64,000 nucleotides of DNA from NCBI GenBank assembly GCA_035610835.1, contig CM069443.1, positions 86,860,690 through 86,924,689 on the forward strand, given 5' to 3'. The notes beneath the pieces are model-generated. The model saw only the letters and a list, made by a program, of their open reading frames with translations, made no database searches and was not told the origin of the DNA. The DNA comes from Ophiura sarsii. Its lineage: Eukaryota > Echinodermata > Ophiuroidea > Amphilepidida > Ophiuridae. Both the position numbers and the translations under genes were made by a program. This document shows, in pieces, positions 37,117 to 49,569 of the stretch; positions within the stretch are counted from its first letter, which is position 1, and each line of letters starts with the position of its first letter.

Positions 37117-38069
37117 TCTTACTATAATTTGTCTTATGTTGAGAGTATGTATGTATGTATCCATAAAAGGCTCTCTCAGTTTGCAACTAAACGCCGTGAA
37201 CTTTGCACTGATAAAAGATGATTATAATGTGAGTGTTATAAGCTATAAATGGCTGAAAACCGTACAGAATTGACCGAGATATGAGTAAAAAACCATGAAA
37301 ATCCATGGATACGGGCCGTGTTTGTTTTGTTTATCTTCATGCGTATTGCAACCATGCATTCGGCGCCTAACACATAACGCGTCGTTGTGTGCCGTGCAAA
37401 ATAAACGCTCACACGCACTACACCCACGCAGGGCTACACACGCGAGCGGGCAAATATTGGAGAAATACGCTGCGCTACGGGAGTTAGTTAATTTAGAGCT
37501 TGAATGGTTATAAGCACAGGGCGGGCGGTAGGGGCGGGCGGGGACGGCGGGCAAGAGACGGCAGGGGAAGGCCCCGGGGGGGGGGGGGGGGGGGGGGGAG
37601 GGGAGGCCATGAAGTAATGAGGTTTGGGAGGCAAGGGGTTACTGAAGAACGCTACGGGAGTTGGTTAATTTAGGCCTTGAAGGTTTAGATCGCACAGTAC
37701 GGGGCGGGCGAGGGGAGGCCACGAAGTAATGAGGTTTGGGAGGCAGGGAGTTAATGAAGAAATGTGATACTAAAGTGCGTAACACTAACAGGGAGAGTCA
37801 CGAAGTGGAAAGGAAATAGTGTGGTTAAAAGTATAAACCAGAGGATACAGTTTGGGGAGATGGTTAAGGTTTAGGCCTTGGGTGTTGAGATAACCACGGT
37901 GTGGGGGCGGCAATTTCAGGTAAGGAAATAGGCCTATGCATTTATGTATTCTTACCAATTTCGAGACAAATTTTCGTATAGCTACTTATGTGTTATTTCA
38001 CCGGGGTTCTGTCTGATAGGCGCTACTTACTAGCGGGAGCCCGTTCGAAGAACGGGCGTCCCGCTATAG
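37117..38069 (+). mobile_element. Non-autonomous Helitron, copy 2 (head-to-tail)
   Basis: Begins TCTTACTATAATTTG directly after copy 1's CTAG and ends with hairpin GCCCGTTC-GAA-GAACGGGC, then GTCCCGCTATAG, followed by the target T. Body shares blocks with copy 1 (CCGTACAGAATTGACCGAGA). Contains a 23-base poly(G) at 37576-37598. Confidence 0.82.
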
Positions 38070-38320
38070 TAGCTCTAATGGTTCTTATTTTAGACGCACA
38101 AGATGCTGTGAACTGCACCCATTGAGTAGTACACAAACTATATCGGTAATTACCACCATTCGCGGTAATTTGACGTTATTTCATCGATTTCTCCGTAATT
38201 ATACCGATTTAGGCCGTCAAATTTCAGTATGATGATGAGAAAAATACGAGCTTTCATATGATATGAAAATCTCCGTATGTTTGAAATAATTCTGTGTTAC
38301 GAAAATGTGATCGGGTCATA

Positions 38321-40690
38321 TAACCAATTTTGGTGTACCACTTTACCTTTTTCAGAGACATAGGTAGGTTCCGTTCCGTTGGTACATTTGCCACTTGTAC
38401 CCTGCGATTTTTTTTTTGCCGTTTTTTGGGACAACAACATTGCCCCCCCCCCTCCCCCACACCCCCCCCCCCCCTCCCCCCACACTTAGCAGAAACAACG
38501 AAAATTGAACAGCGCGATATATTTTACGCAAATTACCAAATTACCCTATAATAGCGAAATTGACGAGTGATTCATATTAAATTTGTTGCAGAGTTTGTTT
38601 AATCGCCCAAACTTTGAGAGCGGGAATAGTGTAACCAATCAGCGGACATTTAGACCTGTCAGTTATACAGATCTGTCAATCATCTCGACGAAAACATTGA
38701 TCCAGGCGTACGTAACACCGTATCAGCCCATTGTTGAGATTTTGTTTCACAGTATAGCGCCCTCTATAAGTTCATCATTGTGCAGTTAAGCGTAAACTGT
38801 CAATCATTCGTTGTAAATGAATATTCATTCATGACTATTCATGACCTCACACGATGTGATCAGGGATACTATTAATTTTGGGATAGGAAACTCCTATACT
38901 AACACACGTAGCGAAAACGGGGCCGTTTGCATAAATTACATAAATTATGGTAATCATCGGAATGTGTCGGTGACCGGCGTTGAACGCGTTTAACAGTGTT
39001 TAACCAGGTTTAACGTAATATTTGGTCAGCATTTGGTCACGCGAAACCTAAATTTTGAATACGTAATGAATAAGGTGAATAACACGTAATCGCGAATGTT
39101 AATCTTATCATTTTGACAAATTCATCATAATTAGAAGAATTGCCATCGTTAACCGGGCGATGACTGTTAAAAATAATTCAAAATAGTGCACTCCCGTTGA
39201 CATATTGGGTCGTCTGAGAGACGCGTGGCCAGCGTCGTGTCGTCTGCTACAATCACGCAGACAATCACGCCTGATCAGTATAGCGCCACCAGTTCTATGC
39301 TGACCAAATTTTAATTAAAAAGTGGACCCGATCGGCAAGCTCAGAGGCATACCCCTGATGTGATCGTCGCGATCCAGCATCCTTCCCAACTGATCTGATT
39401 ACAATATTCATAACATGCAAATAACGCCACGTCTCTCCTCTGTCACTGTCAGACGAAGCCATCCGCAATTTGAAATTCGTATTTTGTTCCACGTGAAAAT
39501 TAATTTCAAATAACCAATTCTGAATGTTTCGTGTCATATAAGAACTAAATTCTGCTATCATCAAAGCAAATAAGTTTAACTCTAAATCACAATCAGCTTT
39601 TTTTGACCATTGATGTACTATTTCTGTGTCACAAATCATGTTTCGAGCCGATAAAATCCACCGTGTCTTAGGTCGTCTGGTTTGTTACGACCATGATAGT
39701 GCCCGGGGATAGTGCGCCCCCTTTAAGATCATCATTAGTCAATTTAAGCATAGTAAACGGCCCAACGGGGGACTTTGCCTCCGAGATACTTGTCCCATAG
39801 TTATAGGGTCTCTGATTGATCGCAAATTCATTCATTCATAATAAACCAAACCAAAGCCTTCGTTCGCATTGAAAGTTCCGCATTTATTTGTGCATCAACA
39901 ATGGATATTCTAAGCCAACCATGATGATGACTGTTGAGCAAACAAAATGGATGACAGATGAGACTCAGTGACATTTTTAATTATAATTATATTAAGCTTA
40001 TTCCTACGTTGTCCGTCATCGTTTCAACCCGGTTGGATGAACCAAGCACAGCACAAACTAGGCAGGTAAGCAATGCAATGTTTGTGTTGTGTAATAAATC
40101 CCTCATCTCATGTCAGAGCCAAACTTACATGTCCATGCGTTTTGTACTGCTAGTGCTAGCCTGATATTGGGGAGCTGGGACATTTGTGCGAGATTTTCAC
40201 ACAAAATGTTAATTTATTTCATGAATGCCGGTATGGTTACGGTACCTACATAGACAAATGACCTATATCAAATGAAAGCTATTGATGAATGTTTTAAAAT
40301 GACATCAAAAGTTTGCATAAGTCTTATAAGGTTCTATAGTTATGCTAATTTATATTAAAAAATGACAGCGGGGAGCAGGCTAGGGATAAGAAGGCTAGGG
40401 ATAATAAGACATTTTGCTTTGAATAAGGGACTACTAGTACTAGTCCGTTGGCAGAGCCATTGACCTCAAAATGAAGTATGCGGGAAGTTTTATGATTGTT
40501 TATAGGTGACTTTGACGTGCTGATTTCAAATCTAGATGATGCCAACTCGTAGATGTTGAGCGGTTTGAGAAATAAAGGGGGTAAAGTTCTGTGAGGGGAA
40601 AATTTTCGAAATGACCCTACAAACACAACTAATAATCACATTGTAGCTCTTTGTTTACTGATCACAAAAATATATAGTTTGACATGGTTA
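38321..40690. other. No gene confirmed; one repeat block
   Basis: 40400-40600 is an inverted diverged relative of 49760-50040, and 40120-40310 is a direct relative of 50920-51066. The 114-codon minus frame at 39295-39639 has no domain signal. Confidence 0.4.
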
Positions 40691-40698
40691 TGACTTAA

Positions 40699-41748
40699 AC
40701 TTTCTGTGCAAAACAGAAATCTAATAAGAAAACTAAACAAAGAAACCAAAGCTCAACAGTTTCTAGCTGCCAGGATATCACAAGGGAAGATGATCAACCA
40801 TGCAATGGATGCAAAGGTAACGTCAATGACAATGTTAAGGCCCTGCAATGTGAGTTTTGTGCCCTATGGTATTGTTTAGTTTGCAGTAAAGTACCGGAGG
40901 TAGTGTATGATTTAGCCACGAAACAACAGATCCCAGGTTTTGTCTGGACCTGCTTCTCATGCATCCATGCCATCCCGACCTTCAAAAATCTAGAAAAGGT
41001 AATGAGTGGAGTGAAAGATGAACAAGTTTCATGCCGAGCTGATATAACCAATCTCACTAGTAAAGTCGACAAGCTTGAGGATTCCATTGAAGACAAGGTA
41101 CATGAAGCAGTGGAAGAGTATAGGAACCGAGAAAGCCGCAAGTGTAACATCATCCTACATCAGGTAACAGAGTCAACGAAAGATGAATCTAAAGATAGAA
41201 TAGCACACGATAGCAAGCTTATAGAGAAGATTTTGAAGAGCATTGAAGTCAACGATGCCGAGTTAGTGTCAGTTGTGCGATTGGGAAAATGTGATCCTTT
41301 CAGTGATAGACTCCTTAAAGTCACCCTGGGTTCAGTCAAGCAGAAGTCAGAAGCACTTAAGAACGCTAAGCAATTACGCAAGTCGAAGAAATGGAAACAA
41401 GTCTACGTAACCCCTGACATGACACCCAAGGAACGTGAGAAAAATAAAATCTTGAGATCAGAGTTAAAACGAAGAAAGGAAGAAGGTGAAGAACGGCTGG
41501 TAATTCGCAAGGGAGAAATAGTTCAATTAGATGAAGACAGCTACAAACCAAGCCAGACCTTTCAGCATCAAGGAAAGGATAGCAAAGAGACTGATGATGA
41601 AGATGATACAGAAAGCGAGACCAACGACGAGGATGATAAAGATGATGATGATGATGATGAAGATGAGGAGGAGGAGGAGGATGAAGAGAGCATAGTCACC
41701 GACAAGGACGGCGCCGCATCTGGCAGCAAAGGTCCTTTTCGTGCCTAA
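40699..41748 (+). CDS. CR1-like ORF1 protein (PHD-like finger, coiled coil, acidic C-terminus)
   Basis: The frame is open from just after TAA (40696-40698) to TAA (41746-41748), but there is no in-frame ATG before the zinc finger, so the true start is lost or lies upstream of a break. The finger runs CNGCKGNV..., CEFCALWYCLVC, then VWTCFSC: PHD-like spacing, with Cys where PHD fingers usually have His. A coiled coil follows (ADITNLTSKVDKLEDSIEDK). The last ~60 residues are a long Asp/Glu tract from GAT/GAG repeats. The family role is RNA binding and assembly of the retrotransposition particle. Confidence 0.8.
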   Translation, partial: TFCAKQKSNKKTKQRNQSSTVSSCQDITREDDQPCNGCKGNVNDNVKALQCEFCALWYCLVCSKVPEVVYDLATKQQIPGFVWTCFSCIHAIPTFKNLEKVMSGVKDEQVSCRADITNLTSKVDKLEDSIEDKVHEAVEEYRNRESRKCNIILHQVTESTKDESKDRIAHDSKLIEKILKSIEVNDAELVSVVRLGKCDPFSDRLLKVTLGSVKQKSEALKNAKQLRKSKKWKQVYVTPDMTPKEREKNKILRSELKRRKEEGEERLVIRKGEIVQLDEDSYKPSQTFQHQGKDSKETDDEDDTESETNDEDDKDDDDDDEDEEEEEDEESIVTDKDGAASGSKGPFRA

Positions 41749-44700
41749 TCTACAACAAGCACAGAAACAAGGTGATGGGAACCTCACTGTACATGAATTA
41801 TTGAATGTTGCACCACATAGCACCCCCATTGCCAGCTCTCATCACAGCACAGCACAGGATAAGAAGAGACATGGTCTCAGGTGTTTGTACACCAACGCAG
41901 ATAGCCTCTTAAATAAGAGGAAAGAACTAGACACCAATATTATACTACTGAAGCCCGATATTATTGCAGTCACAGAAATATACAGTGTACCCAAAAAACC
42001 ATAACAGTACGCAAAGTATAGAACTGCAAATCAATGATTTTGACTGTTTCATATCAGGGACTACAGGTAGAGGAGTTTGTATCTATACAAGAAGTTATTT
42101 AAATGCCAAGTTAATTGAAGACCTTACCGATAGCAGTTTTGAGGAAAGCATATGGTGCGAAATCTTACTGGAAGGTGACGACAGTTTACTGATTGGCTGC
42201 ATTTATAGATGTCCAAATTCATCGAATCCGAATAATGACAAATTATTAGATTTGTTGAACATTGCAAGCAATAGACAACATCGTTCACACTTACATGTAC
42301 TAGTGGTAGGGGATTTCAATTACTCGGAGATTGACTGGGATACGTGGTCATCGAATACCGCTGACACCCATGGGAGTGCCAAGCTCATTGATTGCGTACA
42401 AGATAACTACTTATTCCAACATACCAATATTGACACAAGACACCGATTAGGACAACGGAGTAGCCTGCTAGACTTAATTATTACAAATGAAGAGTCGCTG
42501 ATAACGGACGTGATAGGAAACAGCCCAGCCCCCTGGGTAAGAGTGACCATATAGTCCTCAGTTTTTCACTAGATTGCTATGCAGAAGTTAGTCAGGCAGA
42601 TCCGTGCGGAAGATTCATGTATGACAAAGGTAACTACGATAAGCTAAGATTAGATTTGAAATCAGTTGACTGGGAAGGAGAGCTCAAGACTCGTAAAGCC
42701 GATGACGCATGGAATTTTTTCGAAACAAAATTTAAAGATGCAATGGAAAGTAATATACCCAAGACAACACCAAAGAGAGGAGACAGTGTTCCTAAGAAAT
42801 TCAAGCCATTATGGTTGAACAAAGAAGCAATGAAAAAGGTGAAGAAAAAGTACAACTCCTGGAAGCGATACTCGAGAACCAAGCAATATCAAGACTACGA
42901 GTTTTATATCAAAGCAAGAAACAATGCCACTAAAGGGGTCAAAAGAGCTAAGAAGAATTATTAGAAGAACCTCGCAGCAGAAGTTAAAGATAACCCAAAA
43001 GCTTTCTGGAAATATGTCAGATCAAAGACCAAGGTAAAGACCGGTATCAAGGATCTAAAGAAAGAAGACGGCTCCTTTGCAAACTCTGACGGTGAAAAAG
43101 CAGAAATGTTGAACTCATTCTTTGCCAGCGTTTTTACAGACGAAGACACGAGCCATATACCTACACCCGACATAATGCACCAGGGAGATAGCTTGTCCAA
43201 CATAGATATAGACATCGAGGATGTGAAGAAACAGATCAAGAAACTTAAGCCATCAAAGTCACCAGGACCGGACGGCCTTCATCCTAGAGTTTTAAGAGAA
43301 TCTTGTGACGAAATTGCTGAAGCTATCACAATAATCTTCAGGAAATCTATTGAGGAGGGTGTTGTACCTGACAAGTGGAAGATAGCAGAGGTGACAGCCA
43401 TTTTCAAGAAGGGGAGTCCAGCAGAAGTAGGAAATTACAGACCAGTCAGCTTAACATCGGTCGTGTGCAAGATGATGGAGGCAATCATTCGGGACCAGAC
43501 AATGAAGTTCATGAAAGACAACAACATAATTTGTGACGAACAGCATGGCTTCAGACCAGGACGGTTGTGTGTTACCCAACTCCTAGAAATAATGGATATT
43601 TGGATGAAGATATTTGAAGACGGTGACGGAATCGATGTTGTGTACTTGGATTTCAGAAAGGCATTTGACTCGGTCCCCCATCAGCGCCTGCTTCTAAAAC
43701 TAAGAGCTCATGGAATTGATGGCAACCTACTGAAATGGATTGAAAGCTTCCTTCTCGGCAGAACACAAAGAGTATCAGTCAAAGGACAGAAATCAACATG
43801 GAAGCCGGTTAGAAGTGGAATTCCCCAAGGAAGTGTACTGGGCCCTATCTTGTTTATAATCTTCATCAACGACCTACCAAATCTAATATCAAGCATGGTG
43901 AGGATATTCGCAGATGACACCAAGGTATTTACCCAAATTCACAGTGAAGAAGATTGCTACAAACTGCAGGACGACCTTGACAAGTTAGGGGAGTGGTCTA
44001 ACCAATGGCAACTTAAGTTCAACGTCAAGAAATGTGGGGTTATGCACTATGGCAAGCCAAGAGATGAGTTTGAGTATTCGATGAAGGAAGAAGGTGAAGA
44101 GAGAAGACAGCTTGGGAAGTTGGAAGAAGAAAAAGACCTAGGCGTCCTTTTTGACAAATCGCTGTCCTTTACTAAGCACGTCGGTGCTGTTGTCAACAAG
44201 GCCAACCGTGTAGTTGGAGTGACCAAGAGAACTTTTGATCATATGGACATCGACATGTTCAAGATTATCTACAAGACCATGATCCGACCTCATTTGGAAT
44301 ATGCTAACTGTGTTTGGAGTCCATACCTGAAAGGAGACATTAACAAATGAGAGAAAGTTCAGCGTAGAGCCACGAAAATAGTTCCAAGTATAAGTAAGCT
44401 CCCATATGCTACAAGATTGAAGAGGTTAAAACTCCCAACTCTGGCCTACAGACGACTACGTGGTGACTTAATCCAAGTTTACCGAATAATGCACGGTTTC
44501 ACTGCTGTTCAACCAGATACGTTCTTCGACATGGAAGCAAGAGTTGAAGGATTGAGAGGACATAGCCTAAAGATACAAAAGAATCGCATAAAGGAAAGAA
44601 CCCGACAGAATTGCTTCTCCCAGCGAATAATCAATTTGTGGAATCGACTTCCAGGACATATTGTTGAAGCCAAGACAACAAACTGTTTTAAGTCTGCAAT

Positions 44701-44785
44701 TGATTCCTTCCTCGGCAAACACATCAACAGTTACGATTACATGGGAAGCACTACTTTGGAGCAAATCTCATGCAAAGTAAATTAA
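41696..44785 (+). pseudogene. CR1-like ORF2 (AP endonuclease + reverse transcriptase), frameshifted and nonsense-mutated
   Basis: Endonuclease motifs: CLYTNADSLLNKRKEL, GRGVCIYTRS, VVGDFNYSEIDW and a SDH motif near 42540. Reverse transcriptase motifs: KSPGPDGLHPRVLRE, LDFRKAFDSVPH, SGIPQGSVLGPILF, FADDT (about 43905-43920), and a C-terminal EKVQRRATK...NLWNRLPGH block typical of the CR1 clade. The frame shifts near 41990 (into frame 3) and returns near 42530 in a C-run. TAG (42962-42964) and TGA (44348-44350) interrupt it. It overlaps the end of ORF1 by about 50 bases and lacks an obvious ATG. Confidence 0.93.
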
Positions 44786-44885
44786 GTATATTAACTCTAT
44801 TGCAGTCAAGTAATGATAAAAGTGGATGGGCGTTATAGGCTAAAAAGCCTTCCCTTAGTGCCCGTGACGACAGGTAAACAGGTAA

Positions 44886-45769
44886 AAAGTAAACAGGCTT
44901 TATTATTGAAGTTATAAGGCAAAGGTCAAGTTGGGGTCAAATATAAATACTGTCCAAATCACATAAATAAGGTGTCAAATTGTTTGTCTCGCTTCATAGA
45001 TTATATATATTTGTAAATGGATGCTGCAATTCCTCATTTCCATATTATAAAATACACATCAAACATGTCATACAAAGACATCATGTTTACTGATAACAAA
45101 TTGAAAGTGAAATTGTATTTTACGCATCGATATCATATCAACCCCTTCAATTTTCAATCAAAATAGTTCACCTTCAACACCTCCCGAAACATGGTACATT
45201 GATGCATACGATAGCATATTTCAAACAATTGAATTCTCATAATATTCAAATGGGAATCAAAATTTATTATCATAAGCATAGTATCGGATTATAAGAGAAC
45301 CTCCATTTCTCGTTCCCGCACTCACTTGAACAAATACATAGCCAAGTGATGCATTGATATGCTAATATTGTTAATGTTACATTTTCAATTGGTTGCTATA
45401 ATAATATTCAATTTCAATTAAAAAAGGGCATATTCCAATAATTACAATGATCAAATTCTGATGTGAATGCTGAAACGTATTGAATTGAGAGCCTATTCAT
45501 TGGAATCAACCAGTACATGTACCTCCTGTTCCTCATCCTCGGTGTTCACTTTTGACAACTGACTATGACAATTATTATATCACCTTACATGCACAAAATA
45601 TTGTGCATTAGATGTGCACGTACACACCGCATCTTAATGTTGCGCAGGGTTGAGCTGAAGCACATCCACAACATACCATCTTCAGAATTTCATCTGGTGC
45701 TGCTGGTCTGTCTGGTGGTATTGTACTGGGATGAGAGTCTTTGTTGGTTCATCACGGTTCCAGCCATAC
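44886..45769. other. No gene or repeat recognised
   Basis: AT-rich, short frames only. Confidence 0.4.
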
Positions 45770-47136
45770 TTAATTGGACCGAGTGTTGAAGGGTCTGATG
45801 AATCTGCAGATAACCATATTGAAGTTTAGATGCCAGTTTGACATTTTCAGTAAATGACTCCGTATTTTGTGGAATTTATTGTAGTTTGGGTGCACTTGTG
45901 GCATTAGATCCCATTGATGTGCAGACCTTGAAACGGAGCTCTGACATATTACTTGCGGCTTGGCTTCTTTTGTGTTGTGACAACTAGCATAGAAGAAGGT
46001 AGCCTGTTGAACCAGTTCATGGGTAGAGGAGTTAGTGTTGGCAAAGCTATCGACGTTATGTTTTCCTGTTTTGAGTACTTTCAACACTGTTGTCTTTGCT
46101 ATTCCCAATAAGGCCAACAATTTTTTTGTTTTTTTTGTCCACGTCCGACCGACCGTGTACCTTGGTGCCGACCGTATTATTTTTTATTTTCTATTATTTT
46201 TTTTAAACAATTTTTTGAGCTATTTAAATGGCCAAACGGACCGTTTTATTCCTGATATCGTACGCTATTGTAAATCTTGTTTATAAACACCATCCCCTTG
46301 TAACATGATGTTTATTGCATGAACTTGGCACCCGCGGGACTATTAAAAGGACTAAATGAACATTTTTAAAATCGCGCGTGCAATTGATGTCATTTTTATA
46401 CTAAAAACGCAGTGTGAGAAAATATGCTCCCAAAATGTTGCTCAACGGCATGAATATTAATTTCAACATGGTATAAAACAATTTTTGGGGTAGTTAGTTC
46501 GGCAAAAAATAGGTTTAATAATACTTTCACGTATATATTACTAACAGAACTTCAACACTACGTTGTTTCACTTTCTGCAATTTTCAATCATAATAAATGG
46601 TGGCGACCGACAACATGTTCACGGTATCTGCGCATTGCAAACTCGGTACACAAATATTCTTTGACCGAGTTTGCAGTGTTGCATCCCAGTACTACAATAT
46701 TGCAACTTTATACAGACAATCTGTCCGAGCAGGATATAAATTCTAACAAATTCATGAAAAAGAGTTCAATACTCTCAAATTGATGTGTTTTGTGTTTGGA
46801 CGACTTTAATTCACAGTATTCATGCCGAATTTATTCCCAAATACAATATCCGTATTTAAAAAAATAAATTAAACAAAATAAATATCCGACCGACCGACCC
46901 TACCTTTTTCGGACCCTCTATGGACAAACAAACAATCTTTTTTTTTGGCCTAACTGAGCAACCGTATCACATCCTGATAAAGCGTGACAAGCAATAATGT
47001 TGTTGGAAACGTCTCGGTCCTGCTTTGCTGACTTACCAATGTCAATCACCGTTCTTTGTACATGACATGGACATCTGCTTCTTCTTGGGTATTTCGCAGG
47101 ACATCCCGTGGAAAACGAATCCTTATCTAATCGCAA
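45770..47136 (-). pseudogene. Split 'ALSGCDT'-type pseudogene (uncharacterised transposon-associated family)
   Basis: The minus frame at 46918-47136 includes NIIACHALSGCDTVAQL, a signature I associate with a large uncharacterised family in cnidarian, fish and mollusc genomes. The frame at 45770-46120 continues with LLGIAKTTVLKVLKTGK and FYASCHNTKEAK, resembling the G.GK.T..KVL segment that usually follows within a few residues. About 800 bp of unrelated DNA (46126-46917) separates them. The C-terminal part looks frame-damaged. Function unknown. Confidence 0.5.
46126..46917. mobile_element. Probable insertion in the ALSGCDT pseudogene
   Basis: Ends carry GTCCACGTCCGACCGACCG and, in inverse, GTCCATAGAGGGTCCG and GGTCGGTCGG. 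Imperfect terminal repeats. No coding seen. Confidence 0.4.
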
Positions 47137-47360
47137 CCACGGTACTGGGTTGCGACCTTTTATAACTAGTCTGGTATGAGCCTGCTATTATTAGAGCATC
47201 ATCTTGCATGCAGAGTTATGCAAGATCAATCTAGGATGCACTATATAAATCCAGATTTTTATTTAATATTTTATTAATTATAAAATCAATCACTTGCATT
47301 TTTCTCAGTGACGTTTAAAGGTTAAACCGAGTAACTAGAATGTGTACAGGGGAGAGAGGT

Positions 47361-47388
47361 GGGGGGGGGGGGGGGGGGGGGGGGGGGG
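47361..47388 (+). repeat. Poly(G) tract, 28 G
   Basis: Longest homopolymer in the window; uninterrupted. Confidence 0.95.
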
Positions 47389-47480
47389 TAATTCAAACCC
47401 AATTTTAGAACTCATAATGACATAATCCACATAAGCATATCACCAAGGATCGTCAAACATTCCATCTGCTATATAAAACG

Positions 47481-47825
47481 ACCATGAGTGACCTTTACGT
47501 TGTAAAACGGGTTGTGTTTTAATGGTTTTTATATTTATTCAGGTCCAAATATCTAGAAACGCTTTAAGGATGACAAGTTGGCATCATCCGGATTTGGAAT
47601 CCGCACATTTTTGCAGTCTATAATATTCAAAAGAATTGTCAAAAAAACAAACCGACCATGAGTGACCTTTATATTGTTAAACGGGCTATATTTTATGGGA
47701 TTTTTTGTATTTAAAAGATAATGCTATTCAGGTCCAAATATCTAGAAACGCTAAAGGATGACAATTGGCATCATCCGGATTTGAAAACACCACATTTGTG
47801 CAGTCTAGAATTGTCAAAAAATTGT
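47481..47825. repeat. ~170-bp repeat K, two tandem copies
   Basis: GACCATGAGTGACCTTTA, CAGGTCCAAATATCTAGAAA and TGGCATCATCCGGATTTG in order, twice. Two more copies at 49570-49926. Confidence 0.85.
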
Positions 47826-48299
47826 AAAACAAGGTATTTACAAAAAACTGGTCAACATCCTAAAATAAAATTAACAGACGACACAAAGGAAATATGAAAA
47901 AGAAGATTTAGACAGTGTATGATGTATTTTAACAAAAACTCTTTGTTTTAATGCTGGGCCCACTTTTCTCTCTGAAACCCTCCATCGTCTGACTCATTTA
48001 TTCTATCCCATGAGGCCCCACCTGTGTATCTTAACATTTGATGAGGTCGGGTTGAAAATTAACCCGACTAAAAAAACTACGAATGTTTTAAATCATATTA
48101 AATAAACAAGTTTGGGGGGACAAAAATAAAAACTGGTAAAAGTTGGAGAAAAAATGGAGAGAGGATAGGCCCTACAGGTAAATAAGAGTAAGCACATATT
48201 TAAAAAAAAATTAAAACAGGAACATCAAAACTTCAAATAATAAGTAACATTTTTTGAACAAGGAATAAAAATATAAGTTAATTATGTTACCGTACATTT
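47826..48299. other. No feature recognised
   Basis: AT-rich spacer between repeat K and the next repeats. Confidence 0.35.
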
Positions 48300-49215
48300 T
48301 ATAAACATCGCCAGCTTCGGAAAATATAGCAGCTTCCAAGATATATCCAACCATCCCAGTAATCGCGACTTTCCACCACGTTGTTATCCCATAATAGTCA
48401 CCATTGGACCCCGGTAGTTACATTTATAGGGACATTAAGTGGTGTTGAAAATTTTAAATGTTTAAAAATTTACTTCAGAATTCAAGATGAACATTAAAAA
48501 TTGTCATTATGGTTGTTTAACCACAGCAAAAACTTGATTAAAACAATATCATCGCTATTTATTTAAAAACGCCCTGCAAATATGGTTCGCGTTATGTATC
48601 ACGCGTACTGCAGGGGGATACTGTCGGACGTAAAATGCTCGTTGCGGCTTTACGAGCATTTTTGAATCGACGTTTTCTTGTACAAATAGGGCTATTTTTC
48701 TTAATCCTTAGGTGTAAGTTCATGCATGTAATACAATTATTTTTATACTAATCCCAGTTTATATCATAATTGAGGGCGCAGCCTCCAACACATCTCTTTA
48801 GTGCCCCTTTAATACATAACTCTCTATTCATAACTGAGCACCAGCAGCGAAATAACGGTGTAAAATATTGCGCCATAATTATCCCATAATAATCGCAGAC
48901 GTGCTAGGCATGAGCATTTAACATGTTTTGATGTTGATTCAATATAATTTTCAGATGTTTCACGATCGGTCAAACATACGTTACGCAGCAGAATCAAGGT
49001 TTATTTAACACATTTGCATCCCAGCTATCATCCGCGCCAGCTTCGGAAAATAGTATAAGCAGCTTCCAAGAAATCCATCCCATAATCGCGGCTTTCCACC
49101 TGACGACGATAATTTCCACTCGATAGAATTGAAAACTGAGAACCAGCGTCCTTCTATCGAATGGAAATCATCGACCACGTTGTTATCCCATAATAATCAC
49201 ACTTGGACCCTGGTA
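48300..49215. repeat. Direct repeat pair (48300-48420 and 49018-49215) with a small foldback in the second copy
   Basis: Both contain CGCCAGCTTCGGAAAATA, AGCAGCTTCCAAGA, GGCTTTCCACC (or variant) and CCACGTTGTTATCCCATAAT. The second copy has an extra ~70 bp at about 49103-49172 that folds on itself (CGATAATTTCCACTCGATAG against CTATCGAATGGAAATCATCG). Confidence 0.7.
48436..48815 (+). repeat. Left arm of a widely spaced inverted repeat
   Basis: Inverse of 53943-54325: shared AAATATGGTTCGCGTTATGT, TGTCGGACGTAAAATGC, AATCCCAGTTT and GAGGGCGCAGCCTCC. Distance about 5.1 kb between inner edges. Confidence 0.85.
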
Positions 49216-49569
49216 ATTAGTTAGTGTCGGACAGTGTGTGGGAAGACCATCAGCGCAGGGAACCAGCGTAACCGTCTGCTTGTGAAATTGTATAAAGTTG
49301 CCGTTCTATTTGCAAATCCACTAAATTCAGTTAAAACACGACGAATGTCGCAGATTTTACAAAACTCTATCATTTGTTTTATATTATTTAAACCATTTCT
49401 CCACAATTGTAACAACATGTGTTCATATTTTCATATCCAGATCTAATATACATTTTAAAGACATCTGTGTACAAATACTGATTAAAGATACATGAGAAAG
49501 CAATTCATAGACTCTACCAAAAGACCTAAATCTGAATTCAAATGTCAACATCCCAGGATGTTGACAAAA

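Larger units (their letters stand above)
35870..38320. mobile_element. TTAA MITE family, copy 4, split by two tandem Helitrons
   Basis: 35870-35962 matches the left part of the family and 38070-38320 the rest. The break is between A and T of GCAT. The right terminus is decayed after GGGTCAT. Confidence 0.85.
40699..44885 (+). mobile_element. CR1-clade LINE, nearly full length, inactivated
   Basis: ORF1 with a PHD-like zinc finger, a coiled-coil segment and an acidic tail is followed by ORF2 with AP-endonuclease and reverse transcriptase. The 3' end after the ORF2 stop has short GGTAAACA-type repeats (about 44870-44900), as expected for CR1 tails. At least two frameshifts and two nonsense changes make it non-autonomous now. 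Confidence 0.92.

Noticed and set aside
39295..39639. 114-codon minus-strand frame as a gene
   Set aside because: No recognisable motif, splice context or repeat support; length is possible by chance.
40903..41748. Start of CR1 ORF1 at 40903
   Set aside because: That codon is GTG in the middle of the zinc finger region; the open frame and the finger's first cysteines lie upstream.
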